Shown here piece after piece: positions 28,078 to 34,994 of a DNA stretch of 34,994 nt. Origin of the DNA: Magnetococcales bacterium (GTDB taxonomy: Bacteria; Pseudomonadota; Magnetococcia; Magnetococcales; JADFYX01). The notes under the pieces are model-generated. The model was not told the DNA's origin, did no database searches, and was given only the letters and a program-made list of their open reading frames with translations. A program made the translations under genes and the position numbers. The stretch covers positions 24-35,017 of the forward strand of contig JADFZS010000054.1 of NCBI GenBank assembly GCA_015232405.1, in the 5' to 3' direction. How positions within the stretch are numbered: position 1 is the first letter of the stretch; every line of letters starts with the position of its first letter.

Positions 28078-29192
28078 TTTAGATGCTCCCCTAAGCGAGC
28101 AACAAAGTTTTCGGTCCAAAACTTCATGTGCTTTGGAGCGATGTGAGCACCATCATTATACATGGAGAAGATTATTTTGGGATCGTTGCTAAAATCGTGA
28201 AAAGGGATACCGTTTAGTTTGGAATATTCCGACAGATCTGCAATATAACTATCTAAAGGGCCATTTTCTTGTATCAAGTTATTTCTGTTGGGTCGCGACT
28301 TGATACGGACAAAAACCAATTTCAGCCCCGCCTCTTTTGCCAGCCTGACAATATGGGGCAAAAACGATATTTTCAGACGCTGTTTAAAGTTCAATTGATT
28401 ATCAAGGGTAAAAGATTTGCTGATACGGCCTTTCTGGTCACGTTGGTTGGTAAAACCAAAAACCTCCCAGGCTATACGGGATTTCAGAGCCTCTCTGTCA
28501 GCCATTATTTTTCTTCTTTTTGTACTGGTTATCTGCTCTGGATGCATTAAAGCTTGTAGTTTATAGCTTGCATAACCCGGCATGGAAACAAGAAAACTTG
28601 CGCTATCAATAACCCAGTCCACCCCTTTACGCCAATACTCCTGTATGGGATAGAGCTTTAGAAGCCACTCCTCTAAATGATCAAAAAAATCTTTATGATA
28701 ACCCATTACCTGATCAAAAACTGGTTCAGAATCCAAAGAGCTTTTCTGAATTTTTTCCATGATAAAAACAGAGCTTGAGTTATCAGATGGATTGGTCATG
28801 GCAGTGTGGCGAAAGAAGATAAATACAGTCTTTGGCTTTACCCCTGAGGCAATAAGGTAGTTTTTAAACCATAAAAACCATAACGATGATAGAGCACCAA
28901 CATCACTGAGCATATATCCGGTCTGACCATCCATTACACTGTTGAAATGGTCAATATCAATCCGAGATAGCAACATTGAGCTACCGATAAAAACATAATC
29001 AGGCTTTAATTTGGCTAGGTTTTGTCGGTGTTGGGGGTCAAATCCAAAACGGGTGCTTTTGTCTCCCACAATCAACATGGGAGTTACAAAAATAAGCAGT
29101 ATTATAATCAACAGGCGGAGAACAGCTCTGTATGAAGTGGCTCCATACTCTTTATGAAAAAAAACAGAGGCTTTATGCTGGTTAATTGTCAT
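28074..29192 (-). CDS. SGNH-hydrolase-like membrane-anchored protein, MBOAT partner
   Basis: About 372 residues: one N-terminal membrane helix (about 24-44, AVLRLLIIILLIFVTPML) then an extracytoplasmic domain. Block I-like VFIGSSMLLSR (Ser at about 71-72) and a terminal YNDGAHIAPKHMKFW (Asp347, His350) look like the Ser and Asp-x-x-His parts of an SGNH/GDSL fold, as in AlgJ, AlgX and DltD partners of MBOAT proteins. Its stop overlaps the MBOAT start (GTGA), so the two are translationally coupled. The ATG at 29192 gives a normal N-terminus but has no clear ribosome site; a TTG start at 29264 would add a second hydrophobic stretch. No exact family recognised. Confidence 0.7.
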   Translation of the reverse strand: MTINQHKASVFFHKEYGATSYRAVLRLLIIILLIFVTPMLIVGDKSTRFGFDPQHRQNLAKLKPDYVFIGSSMLLSRIDIDHFNSVMDGQTGYMLSDVGALSSLWFLWFKNYLIASGVKPKTVFIFFRHTAMTNPSDNSSSVFIMEKIQKSSLDSEPVFDQVMGYHKDFFDHLEEWLLKLYPIQEYWRKGVDWVIDSASFLVSMPGYASYKLQALMHPEQITSTKRRKIMADREALKSRIAWEVFGFTNQRDQKGRISKSFTLDNQLNFKQRLKISFLPHIVRLAKEAGLKLVFVRIKSRPNRNNLIQENGPLDSYIADLSEYSKLNGIPFHDFSNDPKIIFSMYNDGAHIAPKHMKFWTENFVARLGEHLK

Positions 29193-29430
29193 AGCACAAA
29201 ACCAAAAACAGATAAGACAAATGTAAAAAAGATAGTGCTCTTGACATAAAAAACAGACCTGCAAAAAAGCTAACCTGTAAGTACAACATCCAGACTTAAA
29301 AAGCCGGAAACAAAACCAATAATTTGGGATTACAAATTAATTAACAATTTCCAACTCAAAGAGTTAATTGTAAGTCGATATTTGGTAAATTGTCCATGGT
29401 ATAGTCATGTTTGCAAATACTAATTATTTT

Positions 29431-29482
29431 AACCTCGAAACAGCAGTTGTCAGCACGCACCGCCAACCGCCGTTTCTAGGTT
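29431..29482 (-). repeat. 52-bp hairpin element, copy A
   Basis: A stem of 19 bp around a 14-base loop. Minus-strand arms are AACCTAGAAACGGCGGTTG and CAACTGCTGTTTCGAGGTT, loop GCGGTGCGTGCTGA. Two G-U pairs and one A-G mismatch occur in minus-strand RNA; the plus-strand RNA has A-C mismatches instead of the G-U pairs. The radical SAM gene's TAA stop straddles its upstream edge. It differs at one base from copy B at 32945-32996. Confidence 0.9.
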
Positions 29483-31089
29483 TAACCCTTACGAACAAGG
29501 GGAGCCATATGATCCACCAGAGTTAAAGGCCTTTTGTGTCCCAACTCCTGCCAACGGTGGTCAGCCTCGTTCCACTCTCTAAAAGAGTATGGGTTTGATA
29601 CTCCAGCCTCTACCCTTGCCCGTTCAAACCTCTCCAGCCTATCAAACCGTTCTGCCAATGAAAGACCTTTGCCAACCACATAGGGGGTAATGGCAAAAAG
29701 TTTGTTTAACTGGGAGCTAAAACGGGTTTTTACACCTGATTCAGCCAGATGGTCTGATCCTGCCAGCCCTTCTGGGTGAAATTGAAACAGCCAGGGGTCG
29801 GCTTGATGGATGTTGTTATTGTTGCGTTTGATAAAACTCAACGTCTCGTTAAATTCAGCCTCTGTCTCCCCTGGATAACCAACAATCCAGAGGGTACTTG
29901 TGACTATATCAGCACCAGAGAGGGCCGCCAAACTTTTCTCCATGGTTTCCACATTGGTTTTTTTCACCATCTCATCAAGAATACGCTGGCTTGCCGACTC
30001 CATACCCAACCTTGCTCTATGGAGACCACCCCTACTCCATTTTTTAGCTCTATCTTCATAGGTGCAGGAGACATCAGCCCGTAGATAACAGTCATATTTT
30101 AACGGTATGCCATCCTCATAGGTTAAATCTGTCAATGTGGTTATTATATGGTTGGAGAGTGAATCGCAGATATAGATACAGCGTCGATTATATTTTTTAC
30201 TGAGTTGTTTTACCTGGGTAAAAAACTGCCCTTTGGGTGTTGAGCGAAACCCTTTCCAAAAAATAGTTTCCGCACAAAATGAACACTCAAAAGGACACCC
30301 TCTAGCACTGGCAATGGAGAGGGAGAGATAGTTTCTTAAATCAAGCTCGTCATAATCGGGCAGAGGAAGGTCAACCAGTTTTTTTATGTAGTTTTGCGGG
30401 CGAACAATAGCCGAAGGCATATCGCTATTGTTCAATATATCCAAAAATGCCTCTTCACCTTCACCGACTACATAATAATCAATACAAGGGTGGGCGTTAA
30501 AAAATGACTGCACCTCCTCCTCTTTGGAGATAATGCCCATTATCGGCCCGGGACCACCAACTACAGTGCGCACCTGGGGCTTAAGCTTTTTTACCATGTT
30601 CAGGATAAAAAGGGTTGCCGGCCATGTTGAATTATAGAGAGAGCAACCGACGATTTGAGGCTCATTTTTGTTGAGCAGGGTTAACAGTATCTCCTCGACT
30701 CGGCTATATAGTCTGGCAAATAGTGCATCAAACTCTTTTTCGTCAAAGGCTGCCATAAAACTATCATTAGGAGCACCGTTGACATTGACAATTTCAGCAC
30801 ATAGCTCCCTATAGTTTGGCTCATCTTTCATAAAAAGATATACCAACTGATGTAGAGCCAGAGTCTCTGTTCCGTTACGGGCTATATTCCAATTTTTCCA
30901 TTGGGGAAACTGCCGACTACCAATCTCAAAATACTCTTTTTGAGCGCCAAATACATCACCAACCATATTAAAATCAAACAGTGCTACTTTATGACCGTGT
31001 GGCTCACAGTAGGCTTTGAGAGATGACACTCCCAAGGGAACACATACCGGGTCCCAAAAATGGGGAACAATTAAAAGTGCTTTTGCCAT
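29482..31089 (-). CDS. B12-binding-type radical SAM protein
   Basis: 535 residues. The N-terminal part (about 1-210) has the Rossmann-like layout of cobalamin-binding domains, with VALFDFN, IVGCSLYNSTW and VVGGPGP, but no clear D-x-H-x-x-G. The radical SAM core follows, with the 4Fe-4S motif C265-x3-C269-x2-C272 (RGCPFECSFCAE), then LGMESASQRIL and WIVGYPGETEAEF. The family includes BchE-, HpnP- and methylthiotransferase-like enzymes that methylate or rearrange unactivated carbons. The substrate cannot be read from the sequence. ATG 31089 is preferred to TTG 31101; neither has a good ribosome site. It lies 289 bases upstream of the SGNH-MBOAT genes. Confidence 0.88.
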   Translation of the reverse strand: MAKALLIVPHFWDPVCVPLGVSSLKAYCEPHGHKVALFDFNMVGDVFGAQKEYFEIGSRQFPQWKNWNIARNGTETLALHQLVYLFMKDEPNYRELCAEIVNVNGAPNDSFMAAFDEKEFDALFARLYSRVEEILLTLLNKNEPQIVGCSLYNSTWPATLFILNMVKKLKPQVRTVVGGPGPIMGIISKEEEVQSFFNAHPCIDYYVVGEGEEAFLDILNNSDMPSAIVRPQNYIKKLVDLPLPDYDELDLRNYLSLSIASARGCPFECSFCAETIFWKGFRSTPKGQFFTQVKQLSKKYNRRCIYICDSLSNHIITTLTDLTYEDGIPLKYDCYLRADVSCTYEDRAKKWSRGGLHRARLGMESASQRILDEMVKKTNVETMEKSLAALSGADIVTSTLWIVGYPGETEAEFNETLSFIKRNNNNIHQADPWLFQFHPEGLAGSDHLAESGVKTRFSSQLNKLFAITPYVVGKGLSLAERFDRLERFERARVEAGVSNPYSFREWNEADHRWQELGHKRPLTLVDHMAPLVRKG

Positions 31090-31111
31090 GAAAAAACCCA
31101 AAAAAAAAGTA

Positions 31112-31130
31112 TTAACCTAGAAAGCTGTTG
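31112..31130 (-). repeat. Degenerate hairpin-arm match upstream of the radical SAM gene
   Basis: The minus strand reads CAAC, a three-base gap relative to the element, then AGCTTTCTAGGTTAA, similar to the second arm of the 52-bp hairpin elements. The first arm is not recognisable. It may be a remnant; chance is not excluded. Confidence 0.25.
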
Positions 31131-31219
31131 CAATCTCTCAATATAACAGGATTTTATAGCAAAATCCATCACCATGGGATCTTGTATGACAGCGTAGGAG
31201 ATCAAATGGCTACCAAGCC

Positions 31220-32896
31220 CTAGTTTTTTTCAAACACCAGATCAAGAGGTATATCGGCACTTTGCAATCTTTGTAGATCTTCTGATAGTTGGGGGCCGAT
31301 AGTGCCATACTTTTTTTCAAACTCCACCACCCCGTTATAATCCCCATCACCCTGAAATTTCAAGATAGTTGCAATTAATAAAGAGGTGGCACTCTCCATC
31401 CTCTGGGGGTCTATACGGTATTCACCTTTGACAGAACGGCTGAAAACATTTTTTTCCTTTAGGTAGTTAAAACGGATAAGGTTGGCTCTAGCGTGGGAAC
31501 TGGTGGCTCCAAAACGGATTGAACGAAAAATAGAGGTAAATGATGTTACATATAAATCAAGAAGTTTCTCTTTGGGCCACCCCTGGGTTTGTTGGAGTTT
31601 TGCGGCGATAAAAAGCCCCAAAGCATCCGCTTTACCCTCCTCTACCATCCAACTGTTCTCTTTTAGTGCAGCCTCAACACTTTTTTTGCTTGCAACAAGC
31701 TTTTTCACCCCCAAACCGTGGGCGATTTCATGGTACATGGTGTTGTCGAAAAAGGCCTGCATAGCAACATGGCTACGCTGGGACGGGTGGATAACCATGT
31801 TAGCAATGGGTTTAACTATATGGTTGAATTTAGCATCCATGGCATTTTTAAGTTGCAGACGACGGGAGCCTGCTTTTAGCTGCACATGGGGATCATTTGG
31901 CAGATGAACAGCTATGGCACGGGTGGCAGCGGCATCTCCACTATAGAGAATTACATCATAAACCCCAAGGTCGGAATCCGCCCCTGGGCTATCCTGCTTA
32001 TAAGCTAACGGTACAGGCAGCTCTCTCTGCCAGCTTGGCAACATTTTTGTGTAGGTTGCTAGCTTATTGCTCCAGGCTCTATCTTTTAAAAGTAAAAAAG
32101 CTTCGTGAGCCGCCTTATATCCCAGACCATCTTCGTATATCTCAATGGGTCCGATAATGAGATCCAATGTATTGTTTTTCATTGCCATCCAGGCAAAATC
32201 ACTGGCTTGGTAGTCGTCATCCAAAAGAGCGTCGGCCCGTAATAATAGATACCGCTTAAAACCAGGGTCTTCTGCCAACCAAGCTGCTTTACGAAGTTTT
32301 TCAGCAGCCAATCTATGCTCTTTGGCAAAAAATTTATGGTACGGTATAGGGGTAAGTTCACCATTTCCAGTACGGCGAACCATTGTATAGGGATCATTTA
32401 AGGCAGGGTTTTTCTTACCAAAAACCTCAAGCTCTTCCTTTTTTATATCATGGGGGTAGAAGTTGGCCCCTGGTGGTTTTGCCTCCCCTTTTGCAAACAG
32501 TGGAGTGTTGCCATCATATCTATCCCAGGGGCCGTAGTGTATTGCCAAAAGCTGTTGTTTTTGCTTGTCAGACCATCTGTTAAACAGATCAGCTTTGTTG
32601 CCGTACGCCTGTTGCCAAAAGATATCGTCCATGATCATGGCAGCATCCTCTAGTAGAGACAACATACGCAGTTGATTTTTACTCAAACTGCTTAAGTCAA
32701 CTTTTAGTTTGACGGTAACAAATTTTGCTAGCTGTTTATTGATATCAGGATGGGTGTTTTGACTTTGTTTGGCAGTTAAACCAGTTGCGCTTATAGATAA
32801 GGCGAATATGAAAACAAAACATATTGATAAAGAGATTTTTTTTATCGGCTTAAAACAGGGAAAATAGTTTTTGGTCAGGAGAGAATCATCCCACAT
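31220..32896 (-). CDS. M49-type (dipeptidyl peptidase III-like) zinc metallopeptidase, exported
   Basis: 558 residues with an N-terminal hydrophobic segment (about 20-38) after a basic region, typical of a Sec signal or anchor. The zinc site reads HEIAHG (His389, Glu390, His393), with EEGKAD (Glu419-Glu420) about 27 residues later. Further conserved blocks are YLLLRADALLDDDY, IIGPIEIYEDGLGYKA, HLPNDPHVQLKAGSRRLQLKNAM and FFDNTMYHEIAHGLG, as I recall for bacterial M49-family proteins. Family M49 normally has HExxGH; here the motif is HExxH followed by GLG. A peptidase role in the envelope is likely but the substrate is unknown. Its ATG lies 48 bases after hairpin copy B. Confidence 0.82.
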   Translation of the reverse strand: MWDDSLLTKNYFPCFKPIKKISLSICFVFIFALSISATGLTAKQSQNTHPDINKQLAKFVTVKLKVDLSSLSKNQLRMLSLLEDAAMIMDDIFWQQAYGNKADLFNRWSDKQKQQLLAIHYGPWDRYDGNTPLFAKGEAKPPGANFYPHDIKKEELEVFGKKNPALNDPYTMVRRTGNGELTPIPYHKFFAKEHRLAAEKLRKAAWLAEDPGFKRYLLLRADALLDDDYQASDFAWMAMKNNTLDLIIGPIEIYEDGLGYKAAHEAFLLLKDRAWSNKLATYTKMLPSWQRELPVPLAYKQDSPGADSDLGVYDVILYSGDAAATRAIAVHLPNDPHVQLKAGSRRLQLKNAMDAKFNHIVKPIANMVIHPSQRSHVAMQAFFDNTMYHEIAHGLGVKKLVASKKSVEAALKENSWMVEEGKADALGLFIAAKLQQTQGWPKEKLLDLYVTSFTSIFRSIRFGATSSHARANLIRFNYLKEKNVFSRSVKGEYRIDPQRMESATSLLIATILKFQGDGDYNGVVEFEKKYGTIGPQLSEDLQRLQSADIPLDLVFEKN

Positions 32897-32944
32897 TGTA
32901 TAAAATATTCCCCACCACTAAATATATTTATAAAGCCAGGGTTA

Positions 32945-32996
32945 AACCTAGAAACAGCAGTTGTCAGCACGCACCGCCAACCGCCGTTTCTAGGTT
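32945..32996 (-). repeat. 52-bp hairpin element, copy B
   Basis: As copy A but fully paired. Minus-strand arms AACCTAGAAACGGCGGTTG and CAACTGCTGTTTCTAGGTT form 19 pairs, two of them G-U in RNA, around loop GCGGTGCGTGCTGA. The TAA stop of the gene ending at 32995 straddles its upstream edge. There is no proper T-tract after it, so a standard intrinsic terminator is unlikely; the next gene begins about 50 bases further on. Confidence 0.92.
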
Positions 32997-33465
32997 AAAA
33001 CAGCTTTTTCAACCATTTAAGACTACCACCAGCACTATCTCCAACATCTACGGCACAACTCTCTTGCTGCCAATGTGAAACCGGCTCCGGCTTTATTCTG
33101 GACAAAACTCTCCAGGGAACTATCCCCCCCTGCCCACCACAGCCACAACCTGCTCTACGGGGATGAAAAACTTTGATAATCTGGGGGTTGTTAAGCTCCT
33201 GCACATATACCAAGGTGCTCCACACCCCCTTCTCTTCTCGTAAAATCTCCTCTAACAGCTCCTCAAGATAACAGCCCAAATCGGAACCATTGACACTACG
33301 CACACTATCTTGATTTGCCGGATCAACAATATACCAGTCGTCATATTCAACCACCGTTGTTGCCAACCGCCAGGCATCTGCCATGCGGACCAAACCACTG
33401 TAACGACCGCTCAACCTTTGGGAAAATGAGGTTGAGACTTCGGCAACTGCACTTAGAGAGCTCAT
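32995..33465 (-). CDS. Unknown protein, 156 residues, with a Cys-Gly cluster
   Basis: No family recognised. It begins MSSLSAVAEVSTSF, has a charged middle (YLEELLEEILREEKG) and then a short glycine-rich Cys pair (RAGCGCGGQGG, Cys107 and Cys109) followed by IVPWRVLSRIKPEP. A third Cys lies near the C-terminus (ESCAVDV). The Cys cluster could bind a metal, but two closely spaced cysteines are not enough to claim it. No signal peptide or membrane helix. ATG at 33465 with AAGGA 13 bases upstream. It heads the minus-strand set that runs through the M49 protein and ends in hairpin copy B. Confidence 0.65.
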   Translation of the reverse strand: MSSLSAVAEVSTSFSQRLSGRYSGLVRMADAWRLATTVVEYDDWYIVDPANQDSVRSVNGSDLGCYLEELLEEILREEKGVWSTLVYVQELNNPQIIKVFHPRRAGCGCGGQGGIVPWRVLSRIKPEPVSHWQQESCAVDVGDSAGGSLKWLKKLF

Positions 33466-33530
33466 ATTTTTTTCTTAATCCTTGTTACTTTTTAAAGGCT
33501 AATTTAAAAAATTTTTTATAGCCATACAAT

Positions 33531-33544
33531 AGGTATGAATACCT
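33531..33544. promoter_or_regulatory. 14-bp palindrome upstream of the unknown Cys protein
   Basis: AGGTATGAATACCT consists of perfect 6-base arms with a 2-base centre, 66 bases before the start of the gene at 33465. It is a plausible operator for a dimeric regulator. No regulator gene is adjacent. Confidence 0.35.
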
Positions 33545-33596
33545 CATAGTAAAAAAGTTCATAATTCTAAGCAAATATTTATAAGAATATACCTGC

Positions 33597-34793
33597 CTAA
33601 CCAACTTGCTTGTTGGCAATCGCTATAAAACCAACTTTCACCTCTTCCAGCTCTTTTTCAGCAGCAAGAAGTTTTTTGCTCAGTTGATCGGCCTCTGCTT
33701 TAATGAGGGTTATGGGGTAGGATAGATCAACAACAAATTGCAGCTCTAGCAAAATCCCCTTACCCAGATAGTGGGGGGTTAAGCGATCTAAATTGCTCAA
33801 CAAAGGAGAGTCCTTGGTGTACTCATCCACAAGACTTTTCAACCTCCCCCGAGGAGAAAACAGCTCCACCTGCACTTCATGATCCTCCTCAGGATCAACA
33901 TGTACCAAAACATCTGTTACCGCTTCCAACTCCGCCATAAGATGGTAACGAACCTGCTCTGCTATCTGATGCCCCTCAGATACTGAGATATAACCATCCA
34001 CCACAACATGGACATCCACCCTGATATCAGGACCTAAACCACGTGGGTTGAGAAGATGAGCAGAGTTAACACCCTCTACCTCATAGACCAAATTGGATAT
34101 TTTTTCCTGCACCTCTTTATCGATAGCCGATTTAGAGTCGGTAAGATCTTGCAACGCCTCCATAAACAGCTCAAAGGCAACCTTGCCCAAGATAAATGCC
34201 ACCGCAACAGCAGCAAGAGGGTCAAGTATAGGATAACCAGCCATGGCTCCACCAACACCGATCAATGCAGCGATGGATGAAACCGCATCGGATCGGTGAT
34301 GCCATGCGTTGGCTATCATGGCTTTTGCATTATATTTTTTACCAAGGCGATAGGTATATTGAAAAATTGCCTCTTTAACCAAAATAGATATTACCGCAGC
34401 ACCCAAAGCCAGATATGTTGGCGGTGTCAATTCTGGGTTTAACAGACGCTCCCAAGCATCAACGGCAATGCCGATGGCAACAACAACAAGAGCAACCGAA
34501 ACAAACAGTGTAGCCAGGGTCTCATACTTACCATGACCATAGGGGTGGTCCTCATCGACACCCTGCCTTGCAATACGCATTGCCAGCAACACCACACCAT
34601 CGGTTACCAAGTCTGAAGCAGAGTGGATACCATCAGCCAACATCGCTGCTGAATTGCCCACTAAGCCAGCAAAAATTTTACCTATAGAAAGAAATATATT
34701 AAGGGCAACACTGATAATGGTAACCCTACGAGCAGCAAAATATCGTTCGTCACGTACTTCTTGCTTTGAGTCTATCATGTCCATTGAATCCAT
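33597..34793 (-). CDS. Cation diffusion facilitator (CDF) metal exporter
   Basis: 398 residues, six membrane helices at about 25-215, exporting divalent metal by proton antiport. Metal-site motifs are H57-x3-D61 (DGIHSASD) in TM2 and H165-x3-D169 (HHRSD) in TM5, a combination linked to Zn selectivity. The cytoplasmic domain (about 225-305) has GPDIRVDVHVVVDG and VLVHVDP. About 90 further residues follow, unlike the usual roughly 300-residue exporters, and they repeat the same strand-helix-strand pattern (GILLELQFVVD to VKVGFIAI). In magnetotactic bacteria MamB and MamM are CDFs; nothing here marks this one as a magnetosome gene. Confidence 0.93.
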   Translation of the reverse strand: MDSMDMIDSKQEVRDERYFAARRVTIISVALNIFLSIGKIFAGLVGNSAAMLADGIHSASDLVTDGVVLLAMRIARQGVDEDHPYGHGKYETLATLFVSVALVVVAIGIAVDAWERLLNPELTPPTYLALGAAVISILVKEAIFQYTYRLGKKYNAKAMIANAWHHRSDAVSSIAALIGVGGAMAGYPILDPLAAVAVAFILGKVAFELFMEALQDLTDSKSAIDKEVQEKISNLVYEVEGVNSAHLLNPRGLGPDIRVDVHVVVDGYISVSEGHQIAEQVRYHLMAELEAVTDVLVHVDPEEDHEVQVELFSPRGRLKSLVDEYTKDSPLLSNLDRLTPHYLGKGILLELQFVVDLSYPITLIKAEADQLSKKLLAAEKELEEVKVGFIAIANKQVG

Positions 34794-34858
34794 AAAAAAT
34801 TTAAGTCAAAATCGTTAATAAAGCCAAGCTAACATAGCTTGAATTACAATGATATGCG

Positions 34859-34887
34859 TTAATATATAAAACAGTGTCGATTGTCAA
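34859..34887 (-). promoter_or_regulatory. Sigma-70-like promoter for the CDF gene
   Basis: On the minus strand a perfect TTGACA (34887-34882) is followed after 17 bases by TATTAA (34864-34859), four of six matches to the -10 consensus. It would give a leader of about 60 bases before the CDF start codon at 34793. Confidence 0.55.
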
Positions 34888-34994
34888 TTATCTTACATTT
34901 ATAATTCTACAAGCCCGGCAGGAACTTAAAACATCAATATCATTAGTTGCTCATTTAGACATTTAGTTCATAAAACAAAAAAAACAATCCATAT

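Noticed and set aside
28078..28119. TTG-initiated extension of the MBOAT gene
   Set aside because: GTG 28077 has GGGGAG at ideal distance and a GTGA overlap; the extension would be translated from the end of the SGNH gene in another frame.
29193..29481. Hairpin AACTC/GAGTT near 29353 as a terminator
   Set aside because: A 5-bp AT-rich stem without a T-tract is too weak to call.
33597..34793. MamB or MamM magnetosome transporter
   Set aside because: CDF membership is clear, but no other magnetosome gene is in the window and the metal-site motifs fit a general Zn-type exporter.

Overview
The window reads as a chromosomal piece of a Gram-negative proteobacterium. It has lipid A biosynthesis (LpxD), a complete rod-shape and elongasome operon (MreB, MreC, MreD, PBP2, RodA), the nitrogen sensor GlnD, a class II DAHP synthase and a nitrilase / glutaredoxin / ComF / SAM-methyltransferase block. 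The last two point towards an alphaproteobacterium-like lineage. GC-rich hairpin clusters beside ugpB, of a type I associate with magnetococcal and alphaproteobacterial genomes, agree with this. The taxonomic placement is inference; no rRNA or marker gene is present. Base composition looks like the low 40s percent GC by eye, and GTG and TTG starts are common.

Layout. 1-2136: mostly non-coding, with a REP-like inverted doublet, a NanM-type sugar O-methyltransferase, and the decayed N-terminal part of an IS1380-family transposase. 2137-12918 (minus strand): an almost unbroken series reading mreB, mreC, mreD, mrdA, rodA, lpxD, an ArsM-like methyltransferase, a TIGR04282 transferase, ugpB, ugpA. 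The ugp set stops after ugpA; ugpE and ugpC are absent and IS debris lies there instead. 13056-17304 (plus): glnD, then class II DAHP synthase with a possible tyrosine-rich leader ORF. 17305-18536: a small-ORF region with a probable HTH protein and three short ORFs that have good ribosome-binding sites. 18537-21071 (minus): an orphan hybrid sensor kinase with receiver domains at both ends. 21284-23146 (minus): nitrilase, glutaredoxin, ComF, divergent from a BioC/NDUFAF5-like methyltransferase at 23436-24362. 24386-33465 (minus): the accessory block, reading a Cys-containing unknown protein, an M49-type metallopeptidase, a B12-binding radical SAM protein, an SGNH-like membrane protein, an MBOAT acyltransferase, an acyl carrier protein and an FkbH-like protein. 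33597-34793 (minus): a CDF metal exporter that seems to carry a second C-terminal domain.

How the genes work together. The mre/mrd genes build the lateral-wall synthesis machine, and lpxD downstream couples outer-membrane lipid A synthesis to the same transcript. FkbH, ACP, MBOAT and SGNH protein form a plausible acyl-loading and transfer line: FkbH charges the ACP with a glycerate-type unit, and the MBOAT and its SGNH partner transfer it to an envelope or extracytoplasmic acceptor. The most unusual non-coding signal is a 52-bp hairpin element present twice (51 of 52 bases identical), both times straddling the stop codon of a minus-strand gene in the accessory block. Its arms pair fully, using G-U pairs, only in the RNA of the coding strand. 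No tRNA, rRNA or CRISPR array was seen.
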